NCBI RefSeq assembly: GCF_001556045.1
Contig: NZ_LSIC01000158.1
Location: 18,827 to 82,826, forward strand
Source of the DNA: Bradyrhizobium sp. CCH5-F6
GTDB taxonomy: Bacteria > Pseudomonadota > Alphaproteobacteria > Rhizobiales > Xanthobacteraceae
Direction: 5' to 3'
DNA length: 64,000 bases
Every line of letters starts with the position of its first letter. The stretch's first letter is position 1. A program made the translations under genes and the position numbers. Shown in pieces: positions 42,148 to 51,216 of the stretch. Below the pieces are notes generated by a model. The model was given only the letters and a program-made list of their open reading frames with translations, made no database searches and was not told the DNA's origin.

Positions 42148-43116
42148 CTATCCCCCCACCGCGCCTTGCGTGTTCACATACAGCGCATAGATCGACTGGC
42201 TCGCTGCCATGAACAGGCGGTTGCGCTTGAGGCCGCCGAAGCAGAGGTTGGCGCAGCGCTCGGGCAGGGCAATGCGGCCGATCATGACGCCGTCAGGCGC
42301 GAACACGACCACGCCGTCGAGCTCGGGATCGCCCATGCCCCAGCCGCACCAGAGATTGCCGTCGATGTCGCAGCGCATGCCGTCGGGCGTGCCTGGACCG
42401 GCATCGATGTGGACGCGCTTGTTGGAAATCGTGGTGCCGTCGGCCGAGACGTCATAGGCGAGGATCTTGCGGTTCGGCACCCCGCGCGATTCCACGACGT
42501 AGAGGATCTTCTCATCCGGCGAGAAGCACAGCCCGTTCGGACCGAGCACGCCTTCGGCGACGATCGTCGCCTTGCCGGTCGCGGGATCGAACCGGTAGAC
42601 GTTCGGCTCGATCTCGGGCTCGGCCTTGTAGCCCTCGTAATTGCCGAGCAGGCCGAAGGTCGGATCGGTGAACCAGATCGAGCCGTCGGATTTCACGACG
42701 ACGTCGTTCGGCGAGTTCAGCCGCTTGCCGTCGAACGAGTCCATCAGCACGGTGATGCTGCCGTCATATTCTGTGCGAACAACGCGTCGCCCGCCATGCT
42801 CGCAGGTGATCAGCCGTCCCTGCCGGTCGCGCGTGTTGCCATTGGCGAAATTCGAGGGCTTGCGGAACACGCTCACGGTGCCGGTCTCTTCCTCCCATTT
42901 GAGGATGCGCTGGTTCGGAATATCGCTGCACAGCAGATAACGCCCATCGCCAAACCACACCGGGCCTTCCGCCCAGCGCAGGCCCGTTGCCAGCCGTTCC
43001 ACCGCCGACAGTTTCAGCCAGTATTTTTCGAAGCGGGGATCGAGTGCCTTGATTGCGGGATCGGGGTAATAGGTCGCCGGCCGCCAGCCCTGGTCATGGG
43101 ACGATGCATCGTTCAT
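42148..43116 (-). CDS. SMP-30/gluconolactonase-family sugar lactonase
   Basis: A 322-residue six-bladed propeller lactonase. Metal-binding motifs are visible: Glu in RWAEGPVWFGD, Asn in NSPNDVVV, and Asp in GPGTPDGMRCDIDGNLWC. It hydrolyses sugar lactones to sugar acids. No signal peptide is present. It is divergent from a uronate-dehydrogenase-like gene across 91 bases that hold a possible shared operator. Together the two would convert a uronic acid to its lactone and then to an aldaric acid (inference from the known pathway). Confidence 0.9.
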   Translation of the reverse strand: MNDASSHDQGWRPATYYPDPAIKALDPRFEKYWLKLSAVERLATGLRWAEGPVWFGDGRYLLCSDIPNQRILKWEEETGTVSVFRKPSNFANGNTRDRQGRLITCEHGGRRVVRTEYDGSITVLMDSFDGKRLNSPNDVVVKSDGSIWFTDPTFGLLGNYEGYKAEPEIEPNVYRFDPATGKATIVAEGVLGPNGLCFSPDEKILYVVESRGVPNRKILAYDVSADGTTISNKRVHIDAGPGTPDGMRCDIDGNLWCGWGMGDPELDGVVVFAPDGVMIGRIALPERCANLCFGGLKRNRLFMAASQSIYALYVNTQGAVGG

Positions 43117-43153
43117 GTGCAGTTCTCGTTCTTGCGTTCCCTCTGTCCAAGTC

Positions 43154-43175
43154 TGCTAGCATCAGATATCTAGCA
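43154..43175. promoter_or_regulatory. Inverted repeat in the divergent lactonase/dehydrogenase promoter
   Basis: TGCTAG-N10-CTAGCA, centred in the 91-base gap and well placed to control both genes. The spacing would suit a dimeric regulator; no regulator gene is adjacent. Confidence 0.5.
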
Positions 43176-43207
43176 CCGCAAATCGGTCACCACAGGCGAG
43201 GGAAGAC

Positions 43208-44032
43208 ATGCCGCGTATTCTGATGACGGGAGCTTCGGGCGGAATCGGCACGCGTCTGCGCAAACTGCTGCCGCCGATCTATCCTGATCTCCTGCTCTCC
43301 GACATCAAGCCGCCGGCCGATCTCGGAGCCAGCGAAAAATTCAAGGCGGCGGACCTCGCCGATCTCGCGCAGTGCGAGGCGATTTGCGAGGGCGTCGACG
43401 GCATCCTCCATTTCGGCGGCTATTCGGTCGAAGGCACCTGGGATCAAATCCTCCAGGCCAACATCATCGGCGGCTACAATCTGTTCGAGGCCGCCTACCG
43501 CAAGGGCGTCAAGCGCGTGGTGTTCGCCTCGTCCAATCATGCCGTCGGCTTCTATCCGCGCCACCACAAGATCGGCACCGACGTCACCCCGCGCCCCGAC
43601 GGCCGCTATGGCGTCAGCAAGGTGTTCGGCGAAGCCGTCGGCGCGCTCTACGCCGACAAGCATGGCCTCAAGGTGACTTGCCTGCGCATCGGCAATTTCG
43701 GCGACATGCCGCTGGACCAGCGCCGGCTCGCGATCTGGCTCAAGCCCGACGACCTCGTGCAGCTCTGCCGCATCGGACTCGAGCATCCCGACATCCATTT
43801 CGAGGTCTTCTATGGCGCCTCCTTCAACGAGCGCGCCTGGTGGGATAATCACAGGGCCTACGAATTCGGTTATCGCCCGACCGGCCGCGCCGAAGATTTC
43901 CGCGAGCACGCGATGGCCGAGCAGGCCAAGCTGAAGCCGGACCCGGTCGGCGATTACTTCCAGGGCGGCACGTTCTGCAGCATGGAGTTCGATGCCGACC
44001 CGGGCCAAGTGATCGACTGGAATAAGCGGTAG
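43208..44032 (+). CDS. NAD-dependent epimerase/dehydratase, uronate dehydrogenase-like
   Basis: A 274-residue extended-SDR-fold protein. The Rossmann loop is GASGGIG (8-14), the catalytic YxxxK is Tyr134-Lys138, and the ASSNHAVGFYPR segment with DGRYGVSKVFGE is characteristic of uronate dehydrogenases (EC 1.1.1.203 type). Length also matches. The reaction would be oxidation of D-galacturonate or D-glucuronate to the aldarolactone, the substrate for the divergent lactonase. The specificity is a family-based inference. Confidence 0.85.
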   Translation: MPRILMTGASGGIGTRLRKLLPPIYPDLLLSDIKPPADLGASEKFKAADLADLAQCEAICEGVDGILHFGGYSVEGTWDQILQANIIGGYNLFEAAYRKGVKRVVFASSNHAVGFYPRHHKIGTDVTPRPDGRYGVSKVFGEAVGALYADKHGLKVTCLRIGNFGDMPLDQRRLAIWLKPDDLVQLCRIGLEHPDIHFEVFYGASFNERAWWDNHRAYEFGYRPTGRAEDFREHAMAEQAKLKPDPVGDYFQGGTFCSMEFDADPGQVIDWNKR

Positions 44033-44050
44033 TCCTCGCCAGGGCATCAT

Positions 44051-44132
44051 CGTCATTGCGAACGCAGCGAAGCAATCCAGAATCCCTCCGCGGGAACGAC
44101 TCTTGATTGTTTCGCTGCGCTCGCAATGACGC
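44051..44132. repeat. Intergenic inverted repeat, family A (copy 3)
   Basis: CGTCATTGCGAACGCAGCGA and GCAATCCAGA on the left; TTGATTGTTTCGCTGCGC and CGCAATGACG on the right. It follows the uronate-dehydrogenase-like gene. Confidence 0.85.
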
Positions 44133-44254
44133 GTTGGGGGAGCATGACTCGCCAGCGGACAAAGCACGCGCGGCGCTCCCCTTGATCTAGGTCAACACCG
44201 CTCGGAAATCGTCTGGTTCTCGATATGCGCGACCGCAATTCGAGTACCACGACA

Positions 44255-44680
44255 ATGAGAATCAAAATGTCGGATGTCGCGGTGCTCGCGACGATGTTGC
44301 CGGGACTCGTGCTTGGACCGGCGCGAGCCGCAACGCTCAGCGATGCCGAGGCGACGTTCCTCGACCAACTCGTCACCGCGTCCGCGGTGCTCGAGCAGCG
44401 ATGCGTCGGCTATGAAGTCGATGGTGCCGGCAGCGTTCAGCTCGGCGCGCGGCTGCTCGGCAGCCCTGATGCGGCGATGGCCATGATCAACGCCTATGCT
44501 GCGGCCATCAAGGCCCGCGATGGCCAGACTTACGATCCCGGCGACTTTCGCGTGGAGGTGTCCGACGCGGCCGGCAAAACATTCAGGCGCGTCCGGGCAG
44601 ACTTGATCAAGGACCCGACAAGAGCCTGCCCCGACTATGGCGAGGCCGGCGTAGGGCGCGGCCTGCTGAGACGGTACTGA
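44255..44680 (+). CDS. Hypothetical exported protein (141 aa)
   Basis: A small protein with an N-terminal signal peptide (VAVLATMLPGLVLGPARA, cleavage near residue 25). The mature region of about 115 residues has two cysteines (in EQRCVGYE and TRACPDYG) that could form a periplasmic disulfide. An upstream in-frame ATG at 44225 and an internal one at 44267 are alternatives; none has a good ribosome site. I do not recognise the family. It is convergent with another unknown envelope protein gene. Confidence 0.65.
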   Translation: MRIKMSDVAVLATMLPGLVLGPARAATLSDAEATFLDQLVTASAVLEQRCVGYEVDGAGSVQLGARLLGSPDAAMAMINAYAAAIKARDGQTYDPGDFRVEVSDAAGKTFRRVRADLIKDPTRACPDYGEAGVGRGLLRRY

Positions 44681-44696
44681 ACAGTCTTCAACGTCC

Positions 44697-44736
44697 GGCT
44701 TGCTACCGCGCGCAGATCGGTAGAGCGGAGCAAGCC
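44697..44736. terminator. Hairpin between convergent envelope-protein genes
   Basis: Nested arms GGCTTGCT/AGCAAGCC and CTACCG/CGGTAG form a two-part stem between the 141-aa gene and the leftward outer-membrane gene. No long T-run. Confidence 0.5.
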
Positions 44737-44814
44737 CAACTTGCGTCAAGCGACAATGGTCGCGCTGACAAGCGCATGGGCTCCGCAAGAACGCAACTCA
44801 TCCGAAGTCCGACA

Positions 44815-45789
44815 TCAGAAATGGAGGTTGAGACGCAACAGCGCCTGGTGCCGTTCGAACTGCTCCAGGTTGAGGCTGCGGCCGTCGCCGACCGCGCTGC
44901 CTGCAACCTGCATCTGCCAGGTGCCGGAGATGCCGACTTCCTTCGAGATGGTGTAGGAGAAAGTCGGGCCGGCGAAGACGGCATCGCCGACGAAGCGGTC
45001 GAGTGCGCCGCCGTCATACGCCCGTGCGTAGCGAATGCCGAGGCCGAGCACGAGTTCGGGCTGCACTGCGTACGAGATCGCTGCCTGGAGCTGCATCTCG
45101 GAATCGTGTCGCCAAAGATTGGAGACGATCTCGCGGGTTCCGCCGGTCCCGTACCAGACGTTGAAGGCCGCAAACAGCCTGTCCTTGACCAGCTCGCGAT
45201 CGAAGAGCGCGGCAAACTCTGCGCCATATTGCTGGATATGCATGCCGCTGGCGTCGTCGATCCGGCTCCAGCCGGGCTGTGCGTGGAGGGTCAGCCCAAA
45301 GGGCGCGACGGCACGATCGACCAGCTTGTAGCGCAGTTCGAGCGCGGCCCCGCCGAAAGAGACATCCGAATGATCGGCAAGTCCCGGAACGCCGTTGATG
45401 CGCTGTCCGCTCAATGCGAATCCGGGTGCGATCCGGAAATTGTCCGAGACCGTGTATTTGGCCTGATTGAGATTGGCCCAGGCTGCGTAGCTGCCGGAGC
45501 GCTTGCCGAACGCGCCGACATTCTCGAACTCGATCTCGATCTCGCCGGGCTTGCCAATGTCGGAGCCCATGCTGAAGCCGAAAATGTGCTCGGTGTCGAT
45601 CTCCGCGTGAGCTGACGGAAGGCCGCCCGGCAGCTTGACGCCGAGACCGGGTGCGGAGCCGGGCCATGGAGCGGCATAAGCGAGGCCGCGTGCGCCCTCG
45701 TCAGCGAGGGCGGAGACGCAGCTCGCAAGATAACCGGCGACGATGGTTGCCGCCGCTATTGCGCCCGGGAAGCTCGATTTTCTAACCAC
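44815..45789 (-). CDS. Putative outer-membrane beta-barrel protein
   Basis: A 324-residue protein. A basic start and hydrophobic stretch (SFPGAIAAATIVAGYLASCV, ending ALA) form a signal peptide. The mature part alternates polar and hydrophobic residues in strands (for example DVSFGGAALELRYKLVDRAV and GPTFSYTISKEVGISGTWQM) and ends in LNLHF with the C-terminal Phe typical of outer-membrane barrels. The GTG at 45789 is chosen because GGTGG precedes it and it places the signal peptide at the N-terminus; the frame extends to ATG 45870. I cannot name the family. Role unknown (porin-like or structural). Confidence 0.7.
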   Translation of the reverse strand: MVRKSSFPGAIAAATIVAGYLASCVSALADEGARGLAYAAPWPGSAPGLGVKLPGGLPSAHAEIDTEHIFGFSMGSDIGKPGEIEIEFENVGAFGKRSGSYAAWANLNQAKYTVSDNFRIAPGFALSGQRINGVPGLADHSDVSFGGAALELRYKLVDRAVAPFGLTLHAQPGWSRIDDASGMHIQQYGAEFAALFDRELVKDRLFAAFNVWYGTGGTREIVSNLWRHDSEMQLQAAISYAVQPELVLGLGIRYARAYDGGALDRFVGDAVFAGPTFSYTISKEVGISGTWQMQVAGSAVGDGRSLNLEQFERHQALLRLNLHF

Positions 45790-45907
45790 GACAATCCACC
45801 AACCCACGCAAACCAAGGCACCGATCGACGCAGGGGGCTTTGGGTTCGTGCAATCCCCCTGCGATTGCAAGTCATTCGCAATAGGATTCCATGAAATGGC
45901 CGGGAAT

Positions 45908-45936
45908 GCAACTACTTGCTAATCATTCTTAGTTGC
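45908..45936. promoter_or_regulatory. Inverted repeat upstream of the outer-membrane protein gene
   Basis: GCAACTA-N15-TAGTTGC with an AT-rich centre (GCTAATCATTCTTAG), about 120-150 bases before the gene. A second small inverted pair, TTGC...GCAA, lies nearer the gene. Resembles an operator for a dimeric regulator, possibly metal-linked; not a clear match to a known box. Confidence 0.4.
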
Positions 45937-46290
45937 GTTCGAGATGGTTGTCCGTATCGGCTGTCCTTAAGAGCAGGGAAGTCGGGCCGTGGCGCACCTT
46001 CCGGTGATCCACGAGGTTCAGATGCTTGCTCCATGAAATTGCAGCGGCGCCCAGTTCCACCGAACCCGCGCGGGAGAAGCTGAGAACCGGAGCACTAGCG
46101 CTCATTCGGGAGCGTCGAGAATCGGCAAACCAGATGTAGGATCACCTTCGGGAGTTGAACCTGCGACGAGCCGTGCTGTGAGATGCTCGCTTGAGGGGGC
46201 CCGGCCACCAAGCGTCAGGCCTGCAACCCGGCTTATTGACAATCAGGGGGCTGGCCTTACGACGACGACAAAGCCGAAGGGAGCGACCTG
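45937..46290. other. Gene-free stretch before the IlvD/Edd dehydratase
   Basis: About 350 bases with no convincing frame. The last 15 bases carry GAAGGGAG, the ribosome site of the dehydratase. A promoter is expected but no clear motif is seen. Confidence 0.35.
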
Positions 46291-48009
46291 ATGACGAGTG
46301 GCCTGCGCAAGGGTTTGACGAGCTATGGCGATGCCGGCTTCTCGCTGTTCCTGCGCAAGGCGTTCATCAAGGCGATGGGCTATTCCGATGACGCGCTGGA
46401 GCGCCCGATCGTCGGGATCACCAACACCTATAGCGACTACAATCCTTGTCACGGCAACGTCCCGCAGATCATCGAAGCCGCGAAGCGCGGCGTGATGCTG
46501 TCCGGCGCGATGCCGTTCGTGTTCCCGACCATCTCGATCGCGGAGAGCTTTGCGCATCCGACCTCGATGTATCTGCGCAATCTGATGGCGATGGACACCG
46601 AGGAGATGATCCGCGCCCAGCCGATGGATGCGGTGATCGTGATCGGCGGCTGCGACAAGACCCTGCCGGCGCAGGTGATGGCTGCGATCAGTGCGGATCT
46701 GCCGACGGTGGTGATCCCCGTAGGGCCCATGGTGGTCGGCCATCACAAGGGCGAGGCGCTGGGTGCCTGCACGGACTGCCGCCGCCTCTGGGCCAAATAT
46801 CGCGCCGGCGACATGGACGATGCCGAAATCGAAGCGGTGAACGGGCGCCTCGCGCCGTCGGTCGGCACCTGCATGGTGATGGGCACGGCCTCGACCATGG
46901 CCTGCATGATCGAAGCCATGGGCCTGTCGCTGCCGATGAGCGCGACGATCCCGGCGCCGCATGCCGAGCGTTTCCGTCTTGCCGAGGCGAGCGGCAAGGT
47001 GGCCGCCGAGATGGCGAAGACGAAGGGGCCGAAGCCGAGCGAGTTGCTGACGCCTGCCTCTTTCAGGAATGCGCAGGTCGTTCTCCAGGCGATCGGCGGC
47101 TCGACCAACGGCCTGATCCATCTGACCGCGATGGCGCATCGTTCGCCGCATAGGCTCGATCTCGAAGTGTTCGACCAGATCGGCCGCGAGGTGCCGGTGC
47201 TGGTCGATCTCAAGCCGTCGGGCGAGCATTACATGGAGCATTTCCATCACGCCGGCGGCGTGCCGAAACTGCTGGCGCAGCTCGGCGATCTCATCGATCT
47301 CGACGCCCGGACGATCTCGGGCCAGACGCTGCGCGATGTTGTGGCGAATGCGGAGGACGTGCCCGGCCAGGACGCGATCCGCCCGCGCGACAATCCGATC
47401 AAGAAGGAGGGCGGCCTCGCCATCCTGCACGGCAATCTCGCCCCGCGCGGCGCCGTCATCAAGCAGTCGGCCGCGAGCCCGAAGCTGCTGCAGCACACCG
47501 GGCGCGCGGTGGTGTTCGAATCCGTCGAGGACATGACCTTGCGGGTCGACGATCCCGATCTCGACGTCACCGCCGACGACGTGCTGGTGCTGCGCAATGC
47601 CGGCCCGAAGGGGGCGCCGGGCATGCCCGAGGCGGGCTATCTGCCGATCCCGAAGAAGCTCGCGCGCGGCGGCACCAAGGACATGGTGCGCATCTCGGAC
47701 GCACGCATGAGCGGCACCGCGTTCGGCACCATCGTGCTGCACATCACGCCGGAATCCGCAGTGGGCGGGCCGCTGGCCCTGGTGCAGAACGGCGACATGA
47801 TCAGCCTCGACGTGGCCAAGCGCAGCATCGAGCTGCTGGTCGACGCGGCCGAACTGGAGCGGCGGCGCGCCGCCTTGAAGCCGGCCGCAGCGCCTGAGGA
47901 GGCGCGGCGCGGCTACGCTTGGCTGTTCAACGAGACCATCATGCAGGCCGACGAGGGCTGCGATTTCGATTTCATGCAGAGGACCGGGCCCGGAGCCGCA
48001 AAGGGCTGA
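46291..48009 (+). CDS. IlvD/Edd-family sugar-acid dehydratase
   Basis: A 572-residue [2Fe-2S] dehydratase. Cys53 (NPCHG), Cys121 (GGCDKT) and Cys194 (SVGTCMVMG) are spaced 68 and 73 apart, the same as the cluster ligands of Rhizobium L-arabinonate dehydratase. The SDARMSGTAFG segment supplies the catalytic serine. Length and motifs favour the pentonate/hexonate dehydratase branch over IlvD of valine synthesis. It would make a 2-keto-3-deoxy sugar acid. No aldolase is adjacent; the nearest sugar genes are the lactonase/dehydrogenase pair and the PfkB kinases. Confidence 0.88.
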   Translation: MTSGLRKGLTSYGDAGFSLFLRKAFIKAMGYSDDALERPIVGITNTYSDYNPCHGNVPQIIEAAKRGVMLSGAMPFVFPTISIAESFAHPTSMYLRNLMAMDTEEMIRAQPMDAVIVIGGCDKTLPAQVMAAISADLPTVVIPVGPMVVGHHKGEALGACTDCRRLWAKYRAGDMDDAEIEAVNGRLAPSVGTCMVMGTASTMACMIEAMGLSLPMSATIPAPHAERFRLAEASGKVAAEMAKTKGPKPSELLTPASFRNAQVVLQAIGGSTNGLIHLTAMAHRSPHRLDLEVFDQIGREVPVLVDLKPSGEHYMEHFHHAGGVPKLLAQLGDLIDLDARTISGQTLRDVVANAEDVPGQDAIRPRDNPIKKEGGLAILHGNLAPRGAVIKQSAASPKLLQHTGRAVVFESVEDMTLRVDDPDLDVTADDVLVLRNAGPKGAPGMPEAGYLPIPKKLARGGTKDMVRISDARMSGTAFGTIVLHITPESAVGGPLALVQNGDMISLDVAKRSIELLVDAAELERRRAALKPAAAPEEARRGYAWLFNETIMQADEGCDFDFMQRTGPGAAKG

Positions 48010-48021
48010 GCGACCGCGCCG

Positions 48022-48816
48022 CTATTTGCTCTTGCTCGTGAACTTCTTCACGGCGGTGCGAAACTCCTCCGTGTTCATCGCCATGATGATCTTGTGCTCC
48101 TCGGCATCGAGCTGCTGCTTCACCGGCGTCGTCGCAGCCTGGTAGACCAGCTGCTTGGTGCCGGCGATCGCGGCCGGCGGGTTCTGCGCGAGGCGTTCGG
48201 CGAGCTGCCGCGTTGCCGCCTTCAGCTCGGTGGCGGGAACGGTCCTGGCGACAAGGCCCCATTCATAGGCCTGCTGCGCAGTAAAATTGTCCTCGGCGAG
48301 AAAGATCTGCAGCGCGCGGCGCGAGCCGACCGTGCCGACGATGCCGACCGTCGAGCCGCCGTCCGGCGACACCCCGATCTTGGCATAGGCCGGCGTGAAC
48401 CTGGCATCGTCAGCGGCAATGCAGAGATCGGTGACGAAAGCGAGGCCCATGCCGGCGCCGGCCGCCGAGCCGTGCACGCTCGACAGCGAGATCTTCGGCA
48501 TGCGGCGGATGATCTCGATGAAGGCGTGATAGTGCTTCAGGAGCTCGCCGACGACGGGCGTCACCGTGCCGGCTTCGGCGGCGGCCCCGATCGTCTGCAG
48601 ATCGCCGCCGGCCGAGAAGGCGCGGCCTTCGCCTTCGAGGACGACGACGCGGATGTCGTCCGCGCCTTCGAGATAGGCCGCGAGCTGCTCGAGCTTCTGT
48701 GCGATCGCGAGATTGATCGAGTTGTACGCGGCAGGACGGTTGAGGGTGATGGTGGCGATCGGGCCGTCGATCCGGAGCAGGGCAGGATCGTCGGGCTTTG
48801 AAACGGGAGCTGGCAT
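48022..48816 (-). CDS. Enoyl-CoA hydratase/isomerase family protein
   Basis: A 264-residue crotonase-fold protein. Oxyanion-hole segments are GRAFSAGGDLQTIG and GSAAGAGMGLAFVTDLCIAA. The catalytic loop region PAYAKIGVSPDGGSTVGI has an Asp and no Glu at the second acidic position, a pattern of PaaG/PaaB-type isomerases rather than true hydratases. The C-terminal EFRTAVKKFTSKSK is typical. Convergent with the dehydratase gene (12-base gap). Reaction not certain. Confidence 0.9.
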   Translation of the reverse strand: MPAPVSKPDDPALLRIDGPIATITLNRPAAYNSINLAIAQKLEQLAAYLEGADDIRVVVLEGEGRAFSAGGDLQTIGAAAEAGTVTPVVGELLKHYHAFIEIIRRMPKISLSSVHGSAAGAGMGLAFVTDLCIAADDARFTPAYAKIGVSPDGGSTVGIVGTVGSRRALQIFLAEDNFTAQQAYEWGLVARTVPATELKAATRQLAERLAQNPPAAIAGTKQLVYQAATTPVKQQLDAEEHKIIMAMNTEEFRTAVKKFTSKSK

Positions 48817-49059
48817 CTTGAAATCCCCGGCATGAGGTGATTACCGCAACTAAATCGCAGAAGCCGTGGGGTGACAATCCCCGGGCCGCCAGTGCCCCGC
48901 CCGCCGCTCTTGCACTGGGCCGAACGATAGGCTCAAATGGGCTGGCCTTCGCCAAGAGACGGACACGAGCGCCGGCTCCTCCAAAGGCCAGCAAACCAAA
49001 ATCAGCGATCGAGGAGACGACATGGGTCACGCTCGTGTCTTGCGGAAGTGGACTGTCCA

Positions 49060-50280
49060 ATGACCGGCGGTCCGGTGATCATCGTCGGTGCCGGCCATGG
49101 CGGCTACCAGGTCGCGGCATCGCTGCGCCAGGCGGGTTTTTCAGAGCGCATTTGCCTGATCAATGACGAGGCGCATCTGCCCTATCAGCGCCCGCCGCTG
49201 TCGAAGGCCTACATCAAGGGCTCGGCGGGGCCGGAGAGCCTGATGTTCCGGCCGGAGAAATTCTACCAGGACCAGAAGATCGAGTTGCTCGCGGGCCGCG
49301 CCGTCTCGATCGACCGCGCCGGCCACAAGGTCCTGCTCGCCTCGGGCGAGACGCTGCCTTACGGCCATCTCGTGCTGGCGACGGGCGCGCGCAATCGCCT
49401 GCTGGATCTCCCCAACGCCAACCTGCCCGACGTGAAATATCTGCGCATCCTCGACGACAGCGAGGCGCTGCGGCAGATCATGCCCACCCGGAAGCGCGCC
49501 GTCATCATCGGCGCCGGCTTCATCGGCCTCGAATTCGCGTCCACTGCGCGGATCAAGGGCCTCGAGGTCGACGTGCTCGAGCTCGCCCCGCGCGTGATGG
49601 CGCGCGCCGTGACGGCCGAGGTCTCGGAGTATTTTCAAGAGCGCCATCGTGAGGCCGGCATCCGCATCCATCTCGGCGTGCAGGCCACCTCGATCGAGGC
49701 CGAGGGCGGCAAGGTCACCGGCGTATCTCTCAGCGATGGCCGTCATCTGCCCGCCGACCTCGTCGTGGTCGGGGTTGGCGTGCTGCCGAACATCGAACTC
49801 GCGGCCGAGGCCGGGCTGCCGGTCGCTGCCGGCATCATCGTCGACGAATATCTTGCGACGGCCGATCCTGATATCTCCGCGATCGGCGATTGCGCGCTGT
49901 TTGCGAGCCCGCGCTTCGGCGGATCGCTGCGGCTGGAATCGGTGCAGAACGCCACCGACCACGCCCGCTGCCTCGCGGCCCGCCTGACCGGCGACAAGAA
50001 GCCCTACGACAGCCATCCCTGGTTCTGGAGCGACCAGGGCGACGACAAGCTCCAGATCGCAGGGCTCACCACCGGCTACGACCGCGTCGTGCTGCGCGGA
50101 GACCCCGCCAAGAAGGCGTTCTCGGCATTCTGCTACAAGGGCGACAAGCTGCTCGGCATCGAATCGATCAACCGCGCCGGCGATCACATGTTCGGCCGCC
50201 GCCTGCAGGCCATGGATCGCTCGATCACGCCGGAGCAGGCCGCGGACGAGACTTTTGACCTGAAGAGCGCGCTGGCCTGA
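49060..50280 (+). CDS. Ferredoxin reductase (NAD(P)/FAD-dependent, rhodocoxin/putidaredoxin-reductase type)
   Basis: A 406-residue two-dinucleotide flavoprotein. FAD motif GAGHGG at 8-13 with YQRPPLSKAY following; NAD motif IIGAGFIGLEFA in the middle; a second FAD contact at DISAIGDCALFASP. It has the C-terminal domain typical of reductases serving [2Fe-2S] ferredoxins and P450 or Rieske oxygenases. The start is the ATG of MTGGPVIIVG. Neither a ferredoxin nor an oxygenase gene is nearby. Convergent with the ribokinase-like gene (10-base gap). Confidence 0.9.
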   Translation: MTGGPVIIVGAGHGGYQVAASLRQAGFSERICLINDEAHLPYQRPPLSKAYIKGSAGPESLMFRPEKFYQDQKIELLAGRAVSIDRAGHKVLLASGETLPYGHLVLATGARNRLLDLPNANLPDVKYLRILDDSEALRQIMPTRKRAVIIGAGFIGLEFASTARIKGLEVDVLELAPRVMARAVTAEVSEYFQERHREAGIRIHLGVQATSIEAEGGKVTGVSLSDGRHLPADLVVVGVGVLPNIELAAEAGLPVAAGIIVDEYLATADPDISAIGDCALFASPRFGGSLRLESVQNATDHARCLAARLTGDKKPYDSHPWFWSDQGDDKLQIAGLTTGYDRVVLRGDPAKKAFSAFCYKGDKLLGIESINRAGDHMFGRRLQAMDRSITPEQAADETFDLKSALA

Positions 50281-50290
50281 GCGTTTGGCG

Positions 50291-51199
50291 CTACAAAACC
50301 GCCGCCACCTCCGCGGCCGTCGGCATCGACGGCCCGGCGCCCATCCGCTGCACGCTGATCGAGGCGGCGGCATTGGCGAAGGCGAGGGCGGCGCGCAAGG
50401 GCACATCGTCGGCCAGTTGCGCGGCCAGCGCGCCGACGAAGCAGTCGCCGGCGCCGGTGGTGTCGACCGCCTTCACCGAGCGTCCCGGCACGGCAATCTC
50501 CTCGCGCCCCGCCAGCGCGAGCACCCCGCGCTTGCCGAGCGTGACGCAGATGGTCTGGTCCTCGCGTGCCTGAAGCTGCCGCGCCACGGCAATGATCTTG
50601 GCCGCCTCGTCGTTCTCGGAGACCTCGCTGCCGGCGAGGAAGCCGAGCTCGGTCTCGTTCAGCACGAGGATGTCGACGAGCGCGAGCAACTCGCGGGACA
50701 TGGCCTGCGCCGGCGCCGGGTTGAGCAGGGTCGTGGCCCCGGCGGCGCGGGCGCGCCGGAAGAACGCGGCGATGGCCGGCAGCGGGATCTCGAACTGGCT
50801 GACGGCGACGTCGCCCGCCAGCAGCGGCACGACCTCGACGTCGTCAGCGCCGACCAGCCCGTTCGCCCCGGGAACGACGACGATGGTGTTATCGGCCTGC
50901 GCCACCGTGATGATCGCGGTGCCGGTGTGGGCGTCCGCCGTCTCCACGACATAGCCGAGATCGATGCCCTGATCGCACAGGAATGCCTTCAGCTCGGCTC
51001 CGAACGAATCCTTGCCCAGCCGTCCGATCAGCGTGGTTCGCGCGCCAAGCCGGGACGCCGCGACCGCCTGGTTGGCACCCTTGCCACCCGGAAAATACAG
51101 CACCTGGCGGCCGGCGACGGTCTCGCCAACTTTCGGATGGCGATCGGCGGTCGCCACCACATCCATGTTGATGCTGCCGGCGACGAAAACGCGCCCCAT
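50291..51199 (-). CDS. rbsK: Ribokinase (PfkB family)
   Basis: A 302-residue sugar kinase. Substrate-end GSINMDVVATADRHPKVGET and GGKGANQAVAA, with the ATP/anion-hole motif DTTGAGDCFVGALAAQL near residues 245-261, are the ribokinase signatures; Asp in GAGD is the catalytic base. The start is preceded by AGGGAT. It lies 17 bases after a second PfkB kinase in the same direction, so the two form an operon. Ribose is the default substrate, but a related nucleoside or pentose is possible. Confidence 0.88.
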   Translation of the reverse strand: MGRVFVAGSINMDVVATADRHPKVGETVAGRQVLYFPGGKGANQAVAASRLGARTTLIGRLGKDSFGAELKAFLCDQGIDLGYVVETADAHTGTAIITVAQADNTIVVVPGANGLVGADDVEVVPLLAGDVAVSQFEIPLPAIAAFFRRARAAGATTLLNPAPAQAMSRELLALVDILVLNETELGFLAGSEVSENDEAAKIIAVARQLQAREDQTICVTLGKRGVLALAGREEIAVPGRSVKAVDTTGAGDCFVGALAAQLADDVPLRAALAFANAAASISVQRMGAGPSMPTAAEVAAVL

Positions 51200-51216
51200 C
51201 CTGATCCCTGCGACGG

